64,000 nucleotides of DNA from Glutamicibacter ardleyensis. Its GTDB lineage: Bacteria > Actinomycetota > Actinomycetes > Actinomycetales > Micrococcaceae. The position numbers and the translations under genes are program-made. Below are positions 8,758 through 17,818 of this stretch, piece after piece; the first letter of the stretch is position 1, and each line of letters begins with the position of its first letter. The stretch covers positions 248,001-312,000 of the forward strand of contig NZ_BMKX01000002.1 in assembly GCF_014644555.1 (NCBI RefSeq), in the 5' to 3' direction. Below the pieces are notes generated by a model. The model ran no database searches. It had not been told where the DNA came from and saw only the letters and a list, made by a program, of their open reading frames with translations.

Positions 8758-11700
8758 TTCGACCGCCAATTCATGTCACCGCCATCGTTGCTGCGCACGA
8801 TGGCGCTGACTTTTTACCACGCACTTTAGCTGCACTGCGAAATCAGTCGCGGCCGATTGAACGGTACCTCGGGGTGGACGCGTCCTCACAAGACGCGTCA
8901 CATCAGGTATTAAAAGCAAATCTTCCTTCTAATGCCACTTTGCTTTCGGCTCCTGCCGGATCATTGGGGCTTTCAGTTCAAGAAGCAGTGGATGCGCTGC
9001 CCGAAGCACGCACCGATCGCGATGAGTGGATATGGATTATCCACGATGATTCGATGCCGGCTCCCGATGCGTTAGAACATCTCACACGCACGGTTGAAGC
9101 CTCCGAATCTGTAAGTATTGCTGGTTGCAAGATTTTAGACATCGACAACCCGCGCCGCTTGGCCGAGGTGGGACTCAGCGTCGACCGTAGGGCACAGCGC
9201 CTGACGATGATCGACATGGACGAGGTTGATCAAGGCCAGTACGACGGACGTAGCGACTACTTCGCCGTGTCCTCTGCCGGAATGTTCATTCGTCGCGAGG
9301 TTTTCGAAGAGCTCGGTGGTTTTGACCCGGCTCTTCCTGGCCGCGGCGACGATGTGGATCTGTGCTGGCGTAACCGACTTGCTGGACACCGCGTAGTAGT
9401 GGTTCCGGCAGCAAAAATTTATCATCAGATCGATGTTGTCGATTCACTGGCCGGACCAGGTGAGGCACGCCGTGCCGAGGTGTTCCAGCGTCTTAAGTTC
9501 GCCTCCCCAATAGGCCTGCCATTTATCTGGTTAGGGATTCTCTTCGGCGGTATTGGGCATTTCCTTTTAGCCTTGTTAGCCAAAGACCCGGGACATGGAT
9601 TTAGCCATTTAGCTGCCACGCTTAAAGGCTTGTTATCTCCGGTGAAGTTGGGTGCGTCGCGGCGTCAGGTCAAGGAAACTCGTCAGGTTCCGCGCCGTCA
9701 GGTGCGCAAGTTGATGACCTCAAATACCGAGGTCCGCGAATACCGTCGCAACATTTCAAGCGGTCAGGACGACTCGCAGGTATTTGGTGATGGCTCCGGG
9801 GCCGAGGGCATGGTGGAACCGAGTGGTGAGAACTTCTCGGACTTCGTTCGTATTGCCCGTCCGCCACGAACCACAGCAGTGCTTTCACTTATTCTTGCCT
9901 TGCTGATCACCACCGCGACCTCACTGATAGCTTGGCGCACGGTGATCGGTGCTAGCGCACTCAGCGGTGGTGCTATCCGCCCACTATCACGCTCACTAAG
10001 TGAGATCGGCGCCAACGCCACATCCTGGTGGCAGAATGTGGGCACCGGCCTGAGCGCCGCACCGGATAACACCGACGTTGTTTATTGGTTACTTTCTGTC
10101 GTGAGTTTCAACCACGCCAACCAAGCCCTCGTGATCCTGTTCATCGCAGCCATGCCGTTGGCTGCGTTGAGCGCCTGGTGGGGTGTAGGTGTCGTTAGCC
10201 GTTCACGAGCCGTACGTTTTTTTGCGGCCGTGATTTGGGCACTGCAACCAGCGCTGTTCTCGGCGTTGGCTTCGGGTCGCGTGGGATCGGTTTTGATTCA
10301 CGTGATGTTGCCATTGTTCTTCCTGGCTATGCTTCGTGCGCTCAACGCCCAGGTGCTTCCCGAAGGTAAACCCGCAGCAACTGAGGGGCAGCGTAAAACG
10401 TCCGCGTGGACCGCTTCGGCTTGCGCAGCATTGATCATGTGGGTTATTTCGACCGGTTCAATGCCGTTCTTCCTCACTCTTTTGGTGCTCATTTACATTC
10501 TGGCGATTTCCGCGCCACGCCGGGCACGCACCCTCTGGTGGGTTCCATTACCAGCAGTGGTGTGGAACCTGCCGTTGCTCTTCGAAGCGTTGGGAAATCC
10601 GCGGCTGTTGTTCACCGAACCCGGAGCGCCTTTGGCGTTTGACCCGGCACCGCTGTGGCAGATGGTTCTAGGTTTTCCCGAGGCTTTTGACGCGATGCTC
10701 AGCCCACTGGGTTGGGGAATTCTACCGGCCGGTCCATGGGCCCTGGGCGCTGCACTTCTTGTTGGTGCACCGCTGGTAATTTTGGCGGTCTTGGGTGCAC
10801 TTGGATCTGCTTTCAGCCTCGATGCCACCATGCGCCGCAACTCGCGCAAACTTATTTGGGCGGCGGCGTTGTCCTTGGTTGCAGGTTGGGGGATTGGGTT
10901 CATCCCGGTCTCGTTGGACTCCTCAACTACCGTCAGTGCGTACACCGCACCATTTGTTTCCTTCGCGATCTTCGCGATGCTTGCCGCCGCGGCCAACGCG
11001 CTAGCGGCTCTGCGACATGAAAATCAGCCACGCGCACTGCGCCGTCCGGCTAATCGTGGTGCGCTGAGCCTGATGAGTGCGTTGAGCGTTGTGAGTTTGC
11101 TGGCCGCCGGTTCGGTGGGTCTGGCTGCGCAATTGAATTCGCAAAATCCGGATGGCGAGTTGACCTCGCTGACTGCTGAACAACGAGTCGCGGCTTCACA
11201 AGAGCGCACGATTCCTGCCACGGCAGCAGACGCAGGACGCTCGGATACCGCGGAGCGTACCTTGGTACTCACTCCACGCTCCTCGGGGGAAATCGATAGC
11301 GTGCTGCTCTCGGGTGCCGGGGAAACTCTGGACTCGATGTCTCGTTCCTCGCAGGTAGCTCAGCTGACCGGTTCGCTGCTGAAACCAGCGCGTAATGAGC
11401 AGTCGGTCACCAACAACCTACAGCGCGAAGCAGCGGCAATGTTGCTCTCCGAATCTGCTTTGGACTCACGTGAGGCATTAGCGGATCTGGGCGTTGGATT
11501 TGTGGTGCTCAACGAAACCGGAGAATCCGTTTCTGCTAGCGTCCGAGTGTTAGACGCTGCGACTGGTTTAGCCGCCGTAGGCCAGACCGATAATGGTTGG
11601 CTATGGCGAGTGAACTATCAGGATTCGGACCAAAATTCCGGAGCAGGTTTCGCTCGCTTGATCGATGAATCTGACCGGGTACAGGTAGTGCCAACACAAC

Positions 11701-12239
11701 GCGGGAAGATTCAGAATCTTGAAATTCCCGCGGCAGACGCCTCGCGAACCCTGGTCTTGTCCACCGCCCAAGATCCTAAAATGCGTGCGAGTATCGATGG
11801 TACTGCGCTGCGTTCGGTAGCTTACCCACAAGACTCGGATACCCGCTGGGCTCAGGCCTACGAGGTCCCTGCCGAGGGTGGAAAACTGACGCTGACACAC
11901 GAAGAACCATTGGCTTTGCCTCTGCTGATCCTTGGCGGATTAGTGTTGCTAGTTGCCATCTTGCTGGCGATACCGGTACCAAGTACACGCCGTCTGGCAA
12001 GCTACCGCAACACTGAGTATCGTTTTCGTGCCGCCGAAGAACCGGTGGATGACAACGAGCTACTAGCCGAGCAGCCCATCGACACCGTTGACGTTGAGCA
12101 AGAGACGGAACCAGCAACCAACTCCACACCGTTGAGTCGTCGCGAAGCACGCGAACGGGATCACGAGATCCGAGAAAACTTGACCCCGAAGCTCGGTGAC
12201 CGTATTTCGGACACCGACACCGAGCAGGAGAAAAAGTAG
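8661..12239 (+). CDS. Very large family 2 glycosyltransferase with multi-pass membrane domain
   Basis: About 1190 residues. The N-terminal 280 residues are a GT-A family 2 domain: VTAIVAAHDGADFLPRTL, IIHDDSMPAPDAL (the metal-binding DD), and GFDPALPGRGDDVDLCWR. A membrane domain with roughly a dozen hydrophobic segments follows (about residues 410-850), then an extracytoplasmic stretch, a last helix near residue 1100 and a charged tail. It probably builds a cell-envelope polysaccharide on a lipid carrier; the sugar is not deducible. The only ATG ahead of the domain (8661) lies inside whiB, overlapping it by 97 bp, with no clear ribosome binding site; see findings. The stop overlaps the next GTG by 1 nt. 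Confidence 0.88.
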   Translation: MFGIRVEQRRALWHLGRALRARTPPTTETSNLIRPPIHVTAIVAAHDGADFLPRTLAALRNQSRPIERYLGVDASSQDASHQVLKANLPSNATLLSAPAGSLGLSVQEAVDALPEARTDRDEWIWIIHDDSMPAPDALEHLTRTVEASESVSIAGCKILDIDNPRRLAEVGLSVDRRAQRLTMIDMDEVDQGQYDGRSDYFAVSSAGMFIRREVFEELGGFDPALPGRGDDVDLCWRNRLAGHRVVVVPAAKIYHQIDVVDSLAGPGEARRAEVFQRLKFASPIGLPFIWLGILFGGIGHFLLALLAKDPGHGFSHLAATLKGLLSPVKLGASRRQVKETRQVPRRQVRKLMTSNTEVREYRRNISSGQDDSQVFGDGSGAEGMVEPSGENFSDFVRIARPPRTTAVLSLILALLITTATSLIAWRTVIGASALSGGAIRPLSRSLSEIGANATSWWQNVGTGLSAAPDNTDVVYWLLSVVSFNHANQALVILFIAAMPLAALSAWWGVGVVSRSRAVRFFAAVIWALQPALFSALASGRVGSVLIHVMLPLFFLAMLRALNAQVLPEGKPAATEGQRKTSAWTASACAALIMWVISTGSMPFFLTLLVLIYILAISAPRRARTLWWVPLPAVVWNLPLLFEALGNPRLLFTEPGAPLAFDPAPLWQMVLGFPEAFDAMLSPLGWGILPAGPWALGAALLVGAPLVILAVLGALGSAFSLDATMRRNSRKLIWAAALSLVAGWGIGFIPVSLDSSTTVSAYTAPFVSFAIFAMLAAAANALAALRHENQPRALRRPANRGALSLMSALSVVSLLAAGSVGLAAQLNSQNPDGELTSLTAEQRVAASQERTIPATAADAGRSDTAERTLVLTPRSSGEIDSVLLSGAGETLDSMSRSSQVAQLTGSLLKPARNEQSVTNNLQREAAAMLLSESALDSREALADLGVGFVVLNETGESVSASVRVLDAATGLAAVGQTDNGWLWRVNYQDSDQNSGAGFARLIDESDRVQVVPTQRGKIQNLEIPAADASRTLVLSTAQDPKMRASIDGTALRSVAYPQDSDTRWAQAYEVPAEGGKLTLTHEEPLALPLLILGGLVLLVAILLAIPVPSTRRLASYRNTEYRFRAAEEPVDDNELLAEQPIDTVDVEQETEPATNSTPLSRREARERDHEIRENLTPKLGDRISDTDTEQEKK

Positions 12240-14404
12240 TGAGTGACGAGAAGACCCCGGCCGCCGATGATGCTGCAAACCAACCCGCACCTCATGGAAC
12301 CCATGCTGCCAAACCGGAATCGGAGCCGGGCACTTCCTCGGCTGACAAAACGGTAAAGCCCGAAGATGCCAAGCCGGGAACAGACTCCGCCACGGAGCCT
12401 GAGAAACCTGCGCCACAACCGGTAGCCGCCCAGACACCGCCAGCTTCTGCAGCTAAAGAACCTGCTCGCGCGGATGGTCGCGCGAAGAGCAAGTCGGATC
12501 TTCGTGCTGAGGCCAAGGCAGAGAAAGAAGCTGCAGCAGAGGCCAAAGCCGCTGCAAAGGCTTCAGCCAAAGCTGACGCCAAAACGGCGGCTGACGCCAA
12601 GGCCACAGCCAAGGCAGAGGCCAAGGATCGGAACAAAACCCGGCCTAAGACCGATGCGATGGCCACCGCGGCTACTAAAACGGAACCTAGTGAGGACCAC
12701 AAGGCTGAGCCTGTACCGGTGGCTACCGGCGCTATAGCAAGCACAGTGGAACCGACCGCGACGGACGCCACGGCGAACCGTCGACGCCGTAAGTTAGCCC
12801 AAGCCACCAAGGCTGCGCGTAAGGACCAAGAATCCGCCGTGGTGCGCCGCCGTACCGGTGCCGTATTGCTCGGAGTGGTAGCCGTCGTAGCTGCCGGCGC
12901 AGTGGTCGCTGCCGGTTCGGTTCTTGCCCCGCAACCAGCTCAAACTGCACTGCCGGCCGCGGTAACCAGCCTCCCGGCCGGTGATGCCCAAGCAGTTTGC
13001 GCCGCCACACCGCAGCTGTTGAAGGGTGTCGACGGCACCGATCCACAGTTCGCCGCCGGTGCGAAGAAGATTTCAAGCAATATCCGTGTGGCCGTGATCT
13101 CTGATTTAGGCAAGCGAATTCCCGGAGCCACGCTCAGTGAGCTCGGAAGTTCAGAAGCAAACGAGCTGACTAAGCGGATCGCCGAAGATGAAGCCAGTAA
13201 ATCGTTGGGAGCCGACGAACAAGGCCTAACCGGTCGAGTTGGCAAAGTTGATACTTCCAACGGCCGAGACAAGGCGCAAATATTGGCACTTCAGCCACTG
13301 GGCGAACTGCCGTCGTGGGGCAGTGCGATGCGTAGCTTCCTTGCCAAGGACGGAGACCTAGCCGGTCTTGCGGCAGCAACCTGCCAGGCACCAGCCTCAA
13401 ATTGGCGCTTCACCGGCTTACAGACCCATACCGGGGCAACCAGCGTCTTGCACCTGTCGAACCCCACACATACGACGGCTCAAGTCTCCGTAGATTTGCG
13501 TGGTCCAGAAGGAATGATAGATACCTCCACCTTGCAAAATGTGGTGCTCGCCCCGGGCACTTCGCGTGCACTAGTGCTTGGCGGATACGCCCAGAACCTA
13601 GATTCGGTCTCCGCAGATATCACGAGCTTAGGCGGAAAGATCACCGCTTCGGTACAACAAGCTGCCCTGCGTGGTTTGATCCCGGCTGGCGTGGACTTGG
13701 TTGCTGCGAATGCTTCGGCCTCCAATACCCAGGTGATTCCCGGCGTATGGATTGGTAACAAGAATGACCGAGACAAGTTGAGCAAAGCCGATAAGAAACT
13801 TGTTCCGCAACTCCATGTCTCGGCCACTGGCGCGCAGGGTGCAGGATTTAAGGTGAAAATATTAGGTGCCGACGGTGAAGTCGCCGCAGACCTAGGTTCT
13901 AACCTCGCAGTCTCCTCCGACGCCACCAGCATCATCAGCCTCAACGGCTTGGACGCTGGCGCGTATTCAGTGGTCGTAGAAGCCGATGCCCCAGTGACCA
14001 GCAGCGTGCGTATGGTGCGTGGCGCAGATCCAAAGCAGTCCTCGGATACTGCCTGGGCAGCAAGCACGATGCCACTTGCTGGCACGCAGGTCGCACCGAT
14101 TTCGGCCAACGGTACCGGTGAATTTAGTATTGCGGCCCCAACGGCCGATGCTTCGGTAGAGGCAGTTGTTGTTGATAAGGATGGCAAGCTGTCCAAACCA
14201 ACCAAACTCACGGTCAAGACCGGGCAGAGCATGGTCTTCAAGCCCAAGGATGTCAGCGCAGAGGCCCAAGCGGTGATCTTCTCATCAGATGCCAACGCCT
14301 ACATCGGTCAGTTGATTTTCGGTTCGGATCGTTCGCTGGCTTGGGCCGCGATGCCACCGGCAAATGCCGGTCGTGACGGCATTGTGGTCAACGTCGGAGG
14401 CTGA
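12239..14404 (+). CDS. DUF5719 family protein (membrane-anchored, extracytoplasmic)
   Basis: The 721-residue protein has an Ala/Lys/Glu-rich low-complexity N-terminus (about residues 1-200, with many AKA repeats). A single transmembrane helix (about 204-228, LLGVVAVVAAGAVVAAG) and a ~490-residue outer domain matching DUF5719 follow. Function unknown; in actinobacteria the family follows the large GT2 gene, suggesting a joint role in surface glycoconjugate assembly. It starts at a GTG overlapping the GT2 stop by one base, with AGGAG at 12225-12229, so the two are translationally coupled. Confidence 0.8.
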   Translation: MSDEKTPAADDAANQPAPHGTHAAKPESEPGTSSADKTVKPEDAKPGTDSATEPEKPAPQPVAAQTPPASAAKEPARADGRAKSKSDLRAEAKAEKEAAAEAKAAAKASAKADAKTAADAKATAKAEAKDRNKTRPKTDAMATAATKTEPSEDHKAEPVPVATGAIASTVEPTATDATANRRRRKLAQATKAARKDQESAVVRRRTGAVLLGVVAVVAAGAVVAAGSVLAPQPAQTALPAAVTSLPAGDAQAVCAATPQLLKGVDGTDPQFAAGAKKISSNIRVAVISDLGKRIPGATLSELGSSEANELTKRIAEDEASKSLGADEQGLTGRVGKVDTSNGRDKAQILALQPLGELPSWGSAMRSFLAKDGDLAGLAAATCQAPASNWRFTGLQTHTGATSVLHLSNPTHTTAQVSVDLRGPEGMIDTSTLQNVVLAPGTSRALVLGGYAQNLDSVSADITSLGGKITASVQQAALRGLIPAGVDLVAANASASNTQVIPGVWIGNKNDRDKLSKADKKLVPQLHVSATGAQGAGFKVKILGADGEVAADLGSNLAVSSDATSIISLNGLDAGAYSVVVEADAPVTSSVRMVRGADPKQSSDTAWAASTMPLAGTQVAPISANGTGEFSIAAPTADASVEAVVVDKDGKLSKPTKLTVKTGQSMVFKPKDVSAEAQAVIFSSDANAYIGQLIFGSDRSLAWAAMPPANAGRDGIVVNVGG

Positions 14405-14409
14405 ACAAA

Positions 14410-14868
14410 CTAAAAATCCGGGTCTTTGGGAAAATATTCGGGATCAACATCGTGGGGCGTCAGCATCCACAAATTAGCGACCTCGTGCACCACACACTGG
14501 TGTACGAGGTCGACTAGTTCCGTGTGATTGTGACTGGCTTGCTCTAAGGGCAACCGGTAAACGGATATCCGCGCTCGGCGTTGCGCGGTGGCTGGGCGAG
14601 CTGAAGACAACGGCATCCGGTCTCCGACGGCCGCCGCCTGCGTCATCACTTTTTCGCCCGGCACCGGAATGATACGAAAATCGATGATTGCAAGTTTGCT
14701 GCCCCAGCGTTCACCCAAGCGTTGCGCGCTGGCCATCACCGCGTCATCGAAGCGTTCAGGACGAGTTCGATAGGCCGGTAAATGCATGGGCATCAGCGGA
14801 CCTCGCCGTCCACGGCCATGCCGGTTACGCCGTGAACGTTGCGGCGGTGTGTGCTGGTTGTGCTCCAT
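14410..14868 (-). CDS. Metallopeptidase family protein (Rv3259-like)
   Basis: The 152-residue protein matches the small actinobacterial family annotated as metallopeptidase and represented by Rv3259. Shared features are RGPLMPMHLPAYRTRPERFD, a central RARISVYRLPLE, and VHQCVVHEVANLW followed by DVDP near the C-terminus. The HE of the zincin helix is present, but the second zinc-binding His is absent here and, as I recall, in Rv3259 as well, so peptidase activity is doubtful. The start at 14868 is preferred over the ATG at 14793 because RGPL is conserved. Convergent with DUF5719, divergent from DUF3499. Confidence 0.75.
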   Translation of the reverse strand: MEHNQHTPPQRSRRNRHGRGRRGPLMPMHLPAYRTRPERFDDAVMASAQRLGERWGSKLAIIDFRIIPVPGEKVMTQAAAVGDRMPLSSARPATAQRRARISVYRLPLEQASHNHTELVDLVHQCVVHEVANLWMLTPHDVDPEYFPKDPDF

Positions 14869-14957
14869 GGCTCCAGAGTAATGGTTCGTGCTGGCGAACG
14901 TGGCCGTTGGGTCCAGATTACCGAGCTCGGGACCGATACGAGAGTAGACTTGAAGCC

Positions 14958-15326
14958 GTGGAAAGTCTTCGTCTTTGCTCTCGCCCTGCGTGCCGTGAAT
15001 CGGCCCGCGCAACGCTTACCTACAACTATGCCGACTCGACGGCAGTGCTTGGCCCGTTGGCGCAATACCCTGAGCCGCACTGTTATGACTTGTGTGCTCG
15101 GCACGCTAACCGATTGACCGTGCCCAGTGGCTGGAATTTATTGCGTGGCGCGTTGCCAGACGTGATTGAAAATGAAGATGAACTGCATGCCTTGATGAAC
15201 GCGGTGCGCGAGGACCGAAAGCCTCGAGAAGCGACAGAAACTCCTGCTCCGCGTGAGCTACGTGGAACCCGATTTGATGCGCGTCCGCGTCTGGCGATGC
15301 TTCCACCTGAAACCGATGAGCGCTAA
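14958..15326 (+). CDS. DUF3499 domain-containing protein
   Basis: The 122-residue protein carries the DUF3499 core right at its start: RLCSRPACRESARATLTYNYADSTAVLGPL, with CYDLCARHANRLTVPSGWN soon after. Paired cysteines (CSRPAC and CYDLC) suggest a small zinc-binding fold. Function unknown. It starts at a GTG placed so that the conserved ESLRLCSR segment is N-terminal, as in the family. In mycobacteria the homologue (Rv3258c) lies between manB and whiB2. Here manB is not adjacent. Confidence 0.85.
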   Translation: MESLRLCSRPACRESARATLTYNYADSTAVLGPLAQYPEPHCYDLCARHANRLTVPSGWNLLRGALPDVIENEDELHALMNAVREDRKPREATETPAPRELRGTRFDARPRLAMLPPETDER

Positions 15327-15582
15327 GCCAAGAAATCGGTAGCGAACGGTAAGCGGCTAGAACTATTTGAAGCCGCGACGTTAATTCTCGAAAAAGACTG
15401 CCTTCCTACCAATCGGATGAGAATGGTGCAATAAGCCGTTTCCCGCACCACGGTCCTAATTTAGGTGTGGTAATGCGCGGATTGACACGGCTTGCTGGAT
15501 AAGCTGAAACCGCGGAGCCTGTACTGCAGGTTTCGTCTATTGATGTTAATCAGAAATCGCGCGATTTGCAGGAGGACTCCTC

Positions 15583-17154
15583 ATGGCTGAGGCGGCGAAG
15601 AACACCCCCGGTGCTAAGGGGCCAGAAGGTTCAGATAAGCCCATCGCGGCCACTCTTTCGGAATCGAGCGACCAAGCCAGTAAAGGCTCACTGAGCCAGC
15701 GGGCCGAGGAATTGTCGGCACGTTTAGAAGAGCACAAAAAACAGGCTAAGGCTGCTCAAGATGAGCGTGCCGCCAAGGCTGCAGCTGCCGCGAAGGCCGC
15801 ATTTTTGAATCCCACAGGGGCTACGCCTGCGCAGTCCAAAACGGCAGAAACTAAGCCGGCTGAAAATAAATCAGCAGCAACCGTTGCCCAGCCGAGCCCC
15901 GCCGCACCTCCAACCACGGTTCAACCTGCCAGTAAGCCAGTTGCCGCTAAACCTGCCGTCAGCAAACCTGCTGCGGTTAAGCCTGCGACCGCTCCTGCTG
16001 CTGCGCCGGCTAAACCTGCTGCGGATAAGCCTGCAACCGCTCCTGCCGCTTCCAAACCGGCGGTGAAGAAGCCTGTTGCCGCGAAGCCTGCTGCTACCAA
16101 ACCTGCACCTTCTAAGCCGGTAGCAGCCAGCGCGGCCAAGCCAAAGGTTGAGGAACCTGTAGAAGATGTCATCCGTGCGATCAAACTTCCGCATGAGATT
16201 GAGGCAGAAAAAAAGGTGGCTACGCCAGATTCGAAGCCTGCAGCCACCGCTAAAGCACCGGTCGCGCAGGCCAAACAAGGCGTCCCTCCGGTGAGCGCAG
16301 CACCGCAAAAGGACAACCCAGAGACTTCCTCGGCAGCTGTGGCCCAAGCTCGTACTCGCGTCTTTGGTAATTACACCCCCGAGCCCGTGCCCTCGGAAGC
16401 CGCGGTAAAGCGTCGTGTCGCCCGGGAACGTGCGTTGAACTCCAAACCACCGATGGCGCGTACCGCCCAGGTGCTTCTCGCCATCATCTTTCCCGTACTT
16501 ACCTTAATCGTGGCGATTCGTTTGGTCGCCACCCCGGCATTCTTGGCCATGGCTTACGCACGTCCCGGTTTCCCAAGCGATCGGTTTGGCTTCACAGACC
16601 CCGAACGGTTGACCTACGGTAGCTACGGGGTGGACTACCTCAATAACTTTGCTGGTCCTGAATACCTGTCCGGACTCAAATTGCCCACCGGTTCAAGTAT
16701 GTTCAGTAGCCAAGAAGTTCAGCACATGCTAGACGTGAAGAACTTAATCGGACTGGGCTATGTGATCGGAGCGGTGCTTGCTGTCTTAGCAATAGTTTTC
16801 ATCGTGTACCTAGCTAACCGATACGCCGGGGGAGTTCGCCGTGCACTGTTCGCCGGGGCTATCGTGACGGTGGTGCTCTTCGCAGCGGTCGCGGCCCTTG
16901 CAATTACCGGGTGGAACACCTTCTTCTCAGGATTCCACAGCCTGTTCTTCGCCGAAGGGACTTGGACCTTCAGCGTCAGTGACACGCTCATTCGACTCTA
17001 CCCAGAACAATTTTGGATGGACTCGGCCGTGGCTATTGGTGTGCTGATGGTGCTGACCGTGCTCATGGTGCTCATTACCTGCTGGCCAACGGCACGTCGT
17101 CGCGAAGGCTCACGTCTACGCCAAGAAGCTAGGGTCTTCGGACTAAGCAACTAA
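15583..17154 (+). CDS. TIGR01906 (DUF1461) family membrane protein with Lys-Pro-Ala-rich N-terminal extension
   Basis: The C-terminal ~240 residues are a TIGR01906 integral membrane domain. A helix (about 293-315) is followed by an extracytoplasmic part with FGFTDPERLTYGSYGVDYL, three more helices and the family signature RLYPEQFWMDS. The first ~280 residues are an extension: a charged helical start (residues 40-75), then about 100 residues of irregular KPA/KPV repeats, then a linker. Family members are usually only the membrane domain. Function unknown. GGAGG at 15571-15575 fixes the ATG. The stop codon lies in an 8-bp tandem repeat. Confidence 0.82.
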   Translation: MAEAAKNTPGAKGPEGSDKPIAATLSESSDQASKGSLSQRAEELSARLEEHKKQAKAAQDERAAKAAAAAKAAFLNPTGATPAQSKTAETKPAENKSAATVAQPSPAAPPTTVQPASKPVAAKPAVSKPAAVKPATAPAAAPAKPAADKPATAPAASKPAVKKPVAAKPAATKPAPSKPVAASAAKPKVEEPVEDVIRAIKLPHEIEAEKKVATPDSKPAATAKAPVAQAKQGVPPVSAAPQKDNPETSSAAVAQARTRVFGNYTPEPVPSEAAVKRRVARERALNSKPPMARTAQVLLAIIFPVLTLIVAIRLVATPAFLAMAYARPGFPSDRFGFTDPERLTYGSYGVDYLNNFAGPEYLSGLKLPTGSSMFSSQEVQHMLDVKNLIGLGYVIGAVLAVLAIVFIVYLANRYAGGVRRALFAGAIVTVVLFAAVAALAITGWNTFFSGFHSLFFAEGTWTFSVSDTLIRLYPEQFWMDSAVAIGVLMVLTVLMVLITCWPTARRREGSRLRQEARVFGLSN

Positions 17155-17182
17155 GCAACTAAGCAACTAAGCAACTAAGCGA
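17143..17182. repeat. Tandem repeat of CTAAGCAA, five copies
   Basis: Four exact copies of the octamer CTAAGCAA (17143-17174) and a fifth with one change (CTAAGCGA, 17175-17182) follow without gaps. The first copies include the last codons and the stop of the TIGR01906 gene. Because 8 is not a multiple of 3, the array places TAA in all three forward frames. It looks like a recent slippage expansion. Confidence 0.9.
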
Positions 17183-17192
17183 GAAACAACTA

Positions 17193-17231
17193 AACCTCGG
17201 GTTCCGTTTGATGCGGGACCCGAGGTTTTGT
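17193..17231 (+). terminator. Rho-independent terminator after the TIGR01906 gene
   Basis: Arms AACCTCGGGT (17193-17202) and ACCCGAGGTT (17218-17227) pair perfectly, and the stem continues with one mismatch and two more pairs. A T-rich run follows directly. Confidence 0.85.
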
Positions 17232-17818
17232 TCATGCTACGGTCTTCCGACGCCGCTAAAATTCCTGATTCTCGATTCAGAGTCCGAGAGTAGCCTTGCT
17301 GTTTGGCGAAGGCACGGCTAGCTTGCGCAGGATTTTTCGATATCTATTGTCGTGAATTCGTCTCCGGATAGTGGATGTTCTAGGGCTCCACGAGTCCAAT
17401 GCGATTGGTTGCCGGTGACTGGTGTGGTGCTTTCGGTTAGCTGTACCGGTCGGTGCCTCACCAGTTGTGTACCGGGGGAGGAACAGCGCAGCTTCAACTG
17501 CGGAGGCTATTTGATTCTTCTCGTCAGAGCCTGTGCCTGGTCTACTAAAACTGTCGGAACCCACCGTTGTCCAACGGAGCCGTTAGCTTCAGAACCTAGA
17601 GAAACGCTTCTGCACCCGTCCCGTACTGTCCGAGGGCGTGACAGCATGGGCTGGGGTTCTTTAGGGAAGGAAGGCTACAGCTAAAGCATCAGGACAGTAG
17701 CTTTCGTTTCAGGGCAGAAGCCAGGCGGATGCCTGACGGTTAACTAATGCCTGAACCCTCTTAAAAATCTGAAGAGGGGCCGCCGACTGTAGAGCGCTAG
17801 ACACCGTCGCGCGAAGGT
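17232..17818. other. Intergenic stretch without recognisable gene
   Basis: About 590 bp between the terminator of the TIGR01906 gene and the stop of pmt. Short open frames on both strands have no ribosome binding site and no family resemblance. The only structure noted is a weak 7-bp hairpin (17756-17762 with 17772-17778) that could help end pmt transcription. Confidence 0.5.

Noticed and set aside
14410-14868. Metallopeptidase-family protein with HE but no second zinc-binding His, as if inactivated here
   Set aside because: The Rv3259-type homologue I recall also lacks the second His at this place, so it is a family trait rather than a local mutation.
17277-17684. Overlapping open frames on both strands between the TIGR01906 gene and pmt
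   Set aside because: No ribosome binding sites, low-complexity composition and no recognisable family.
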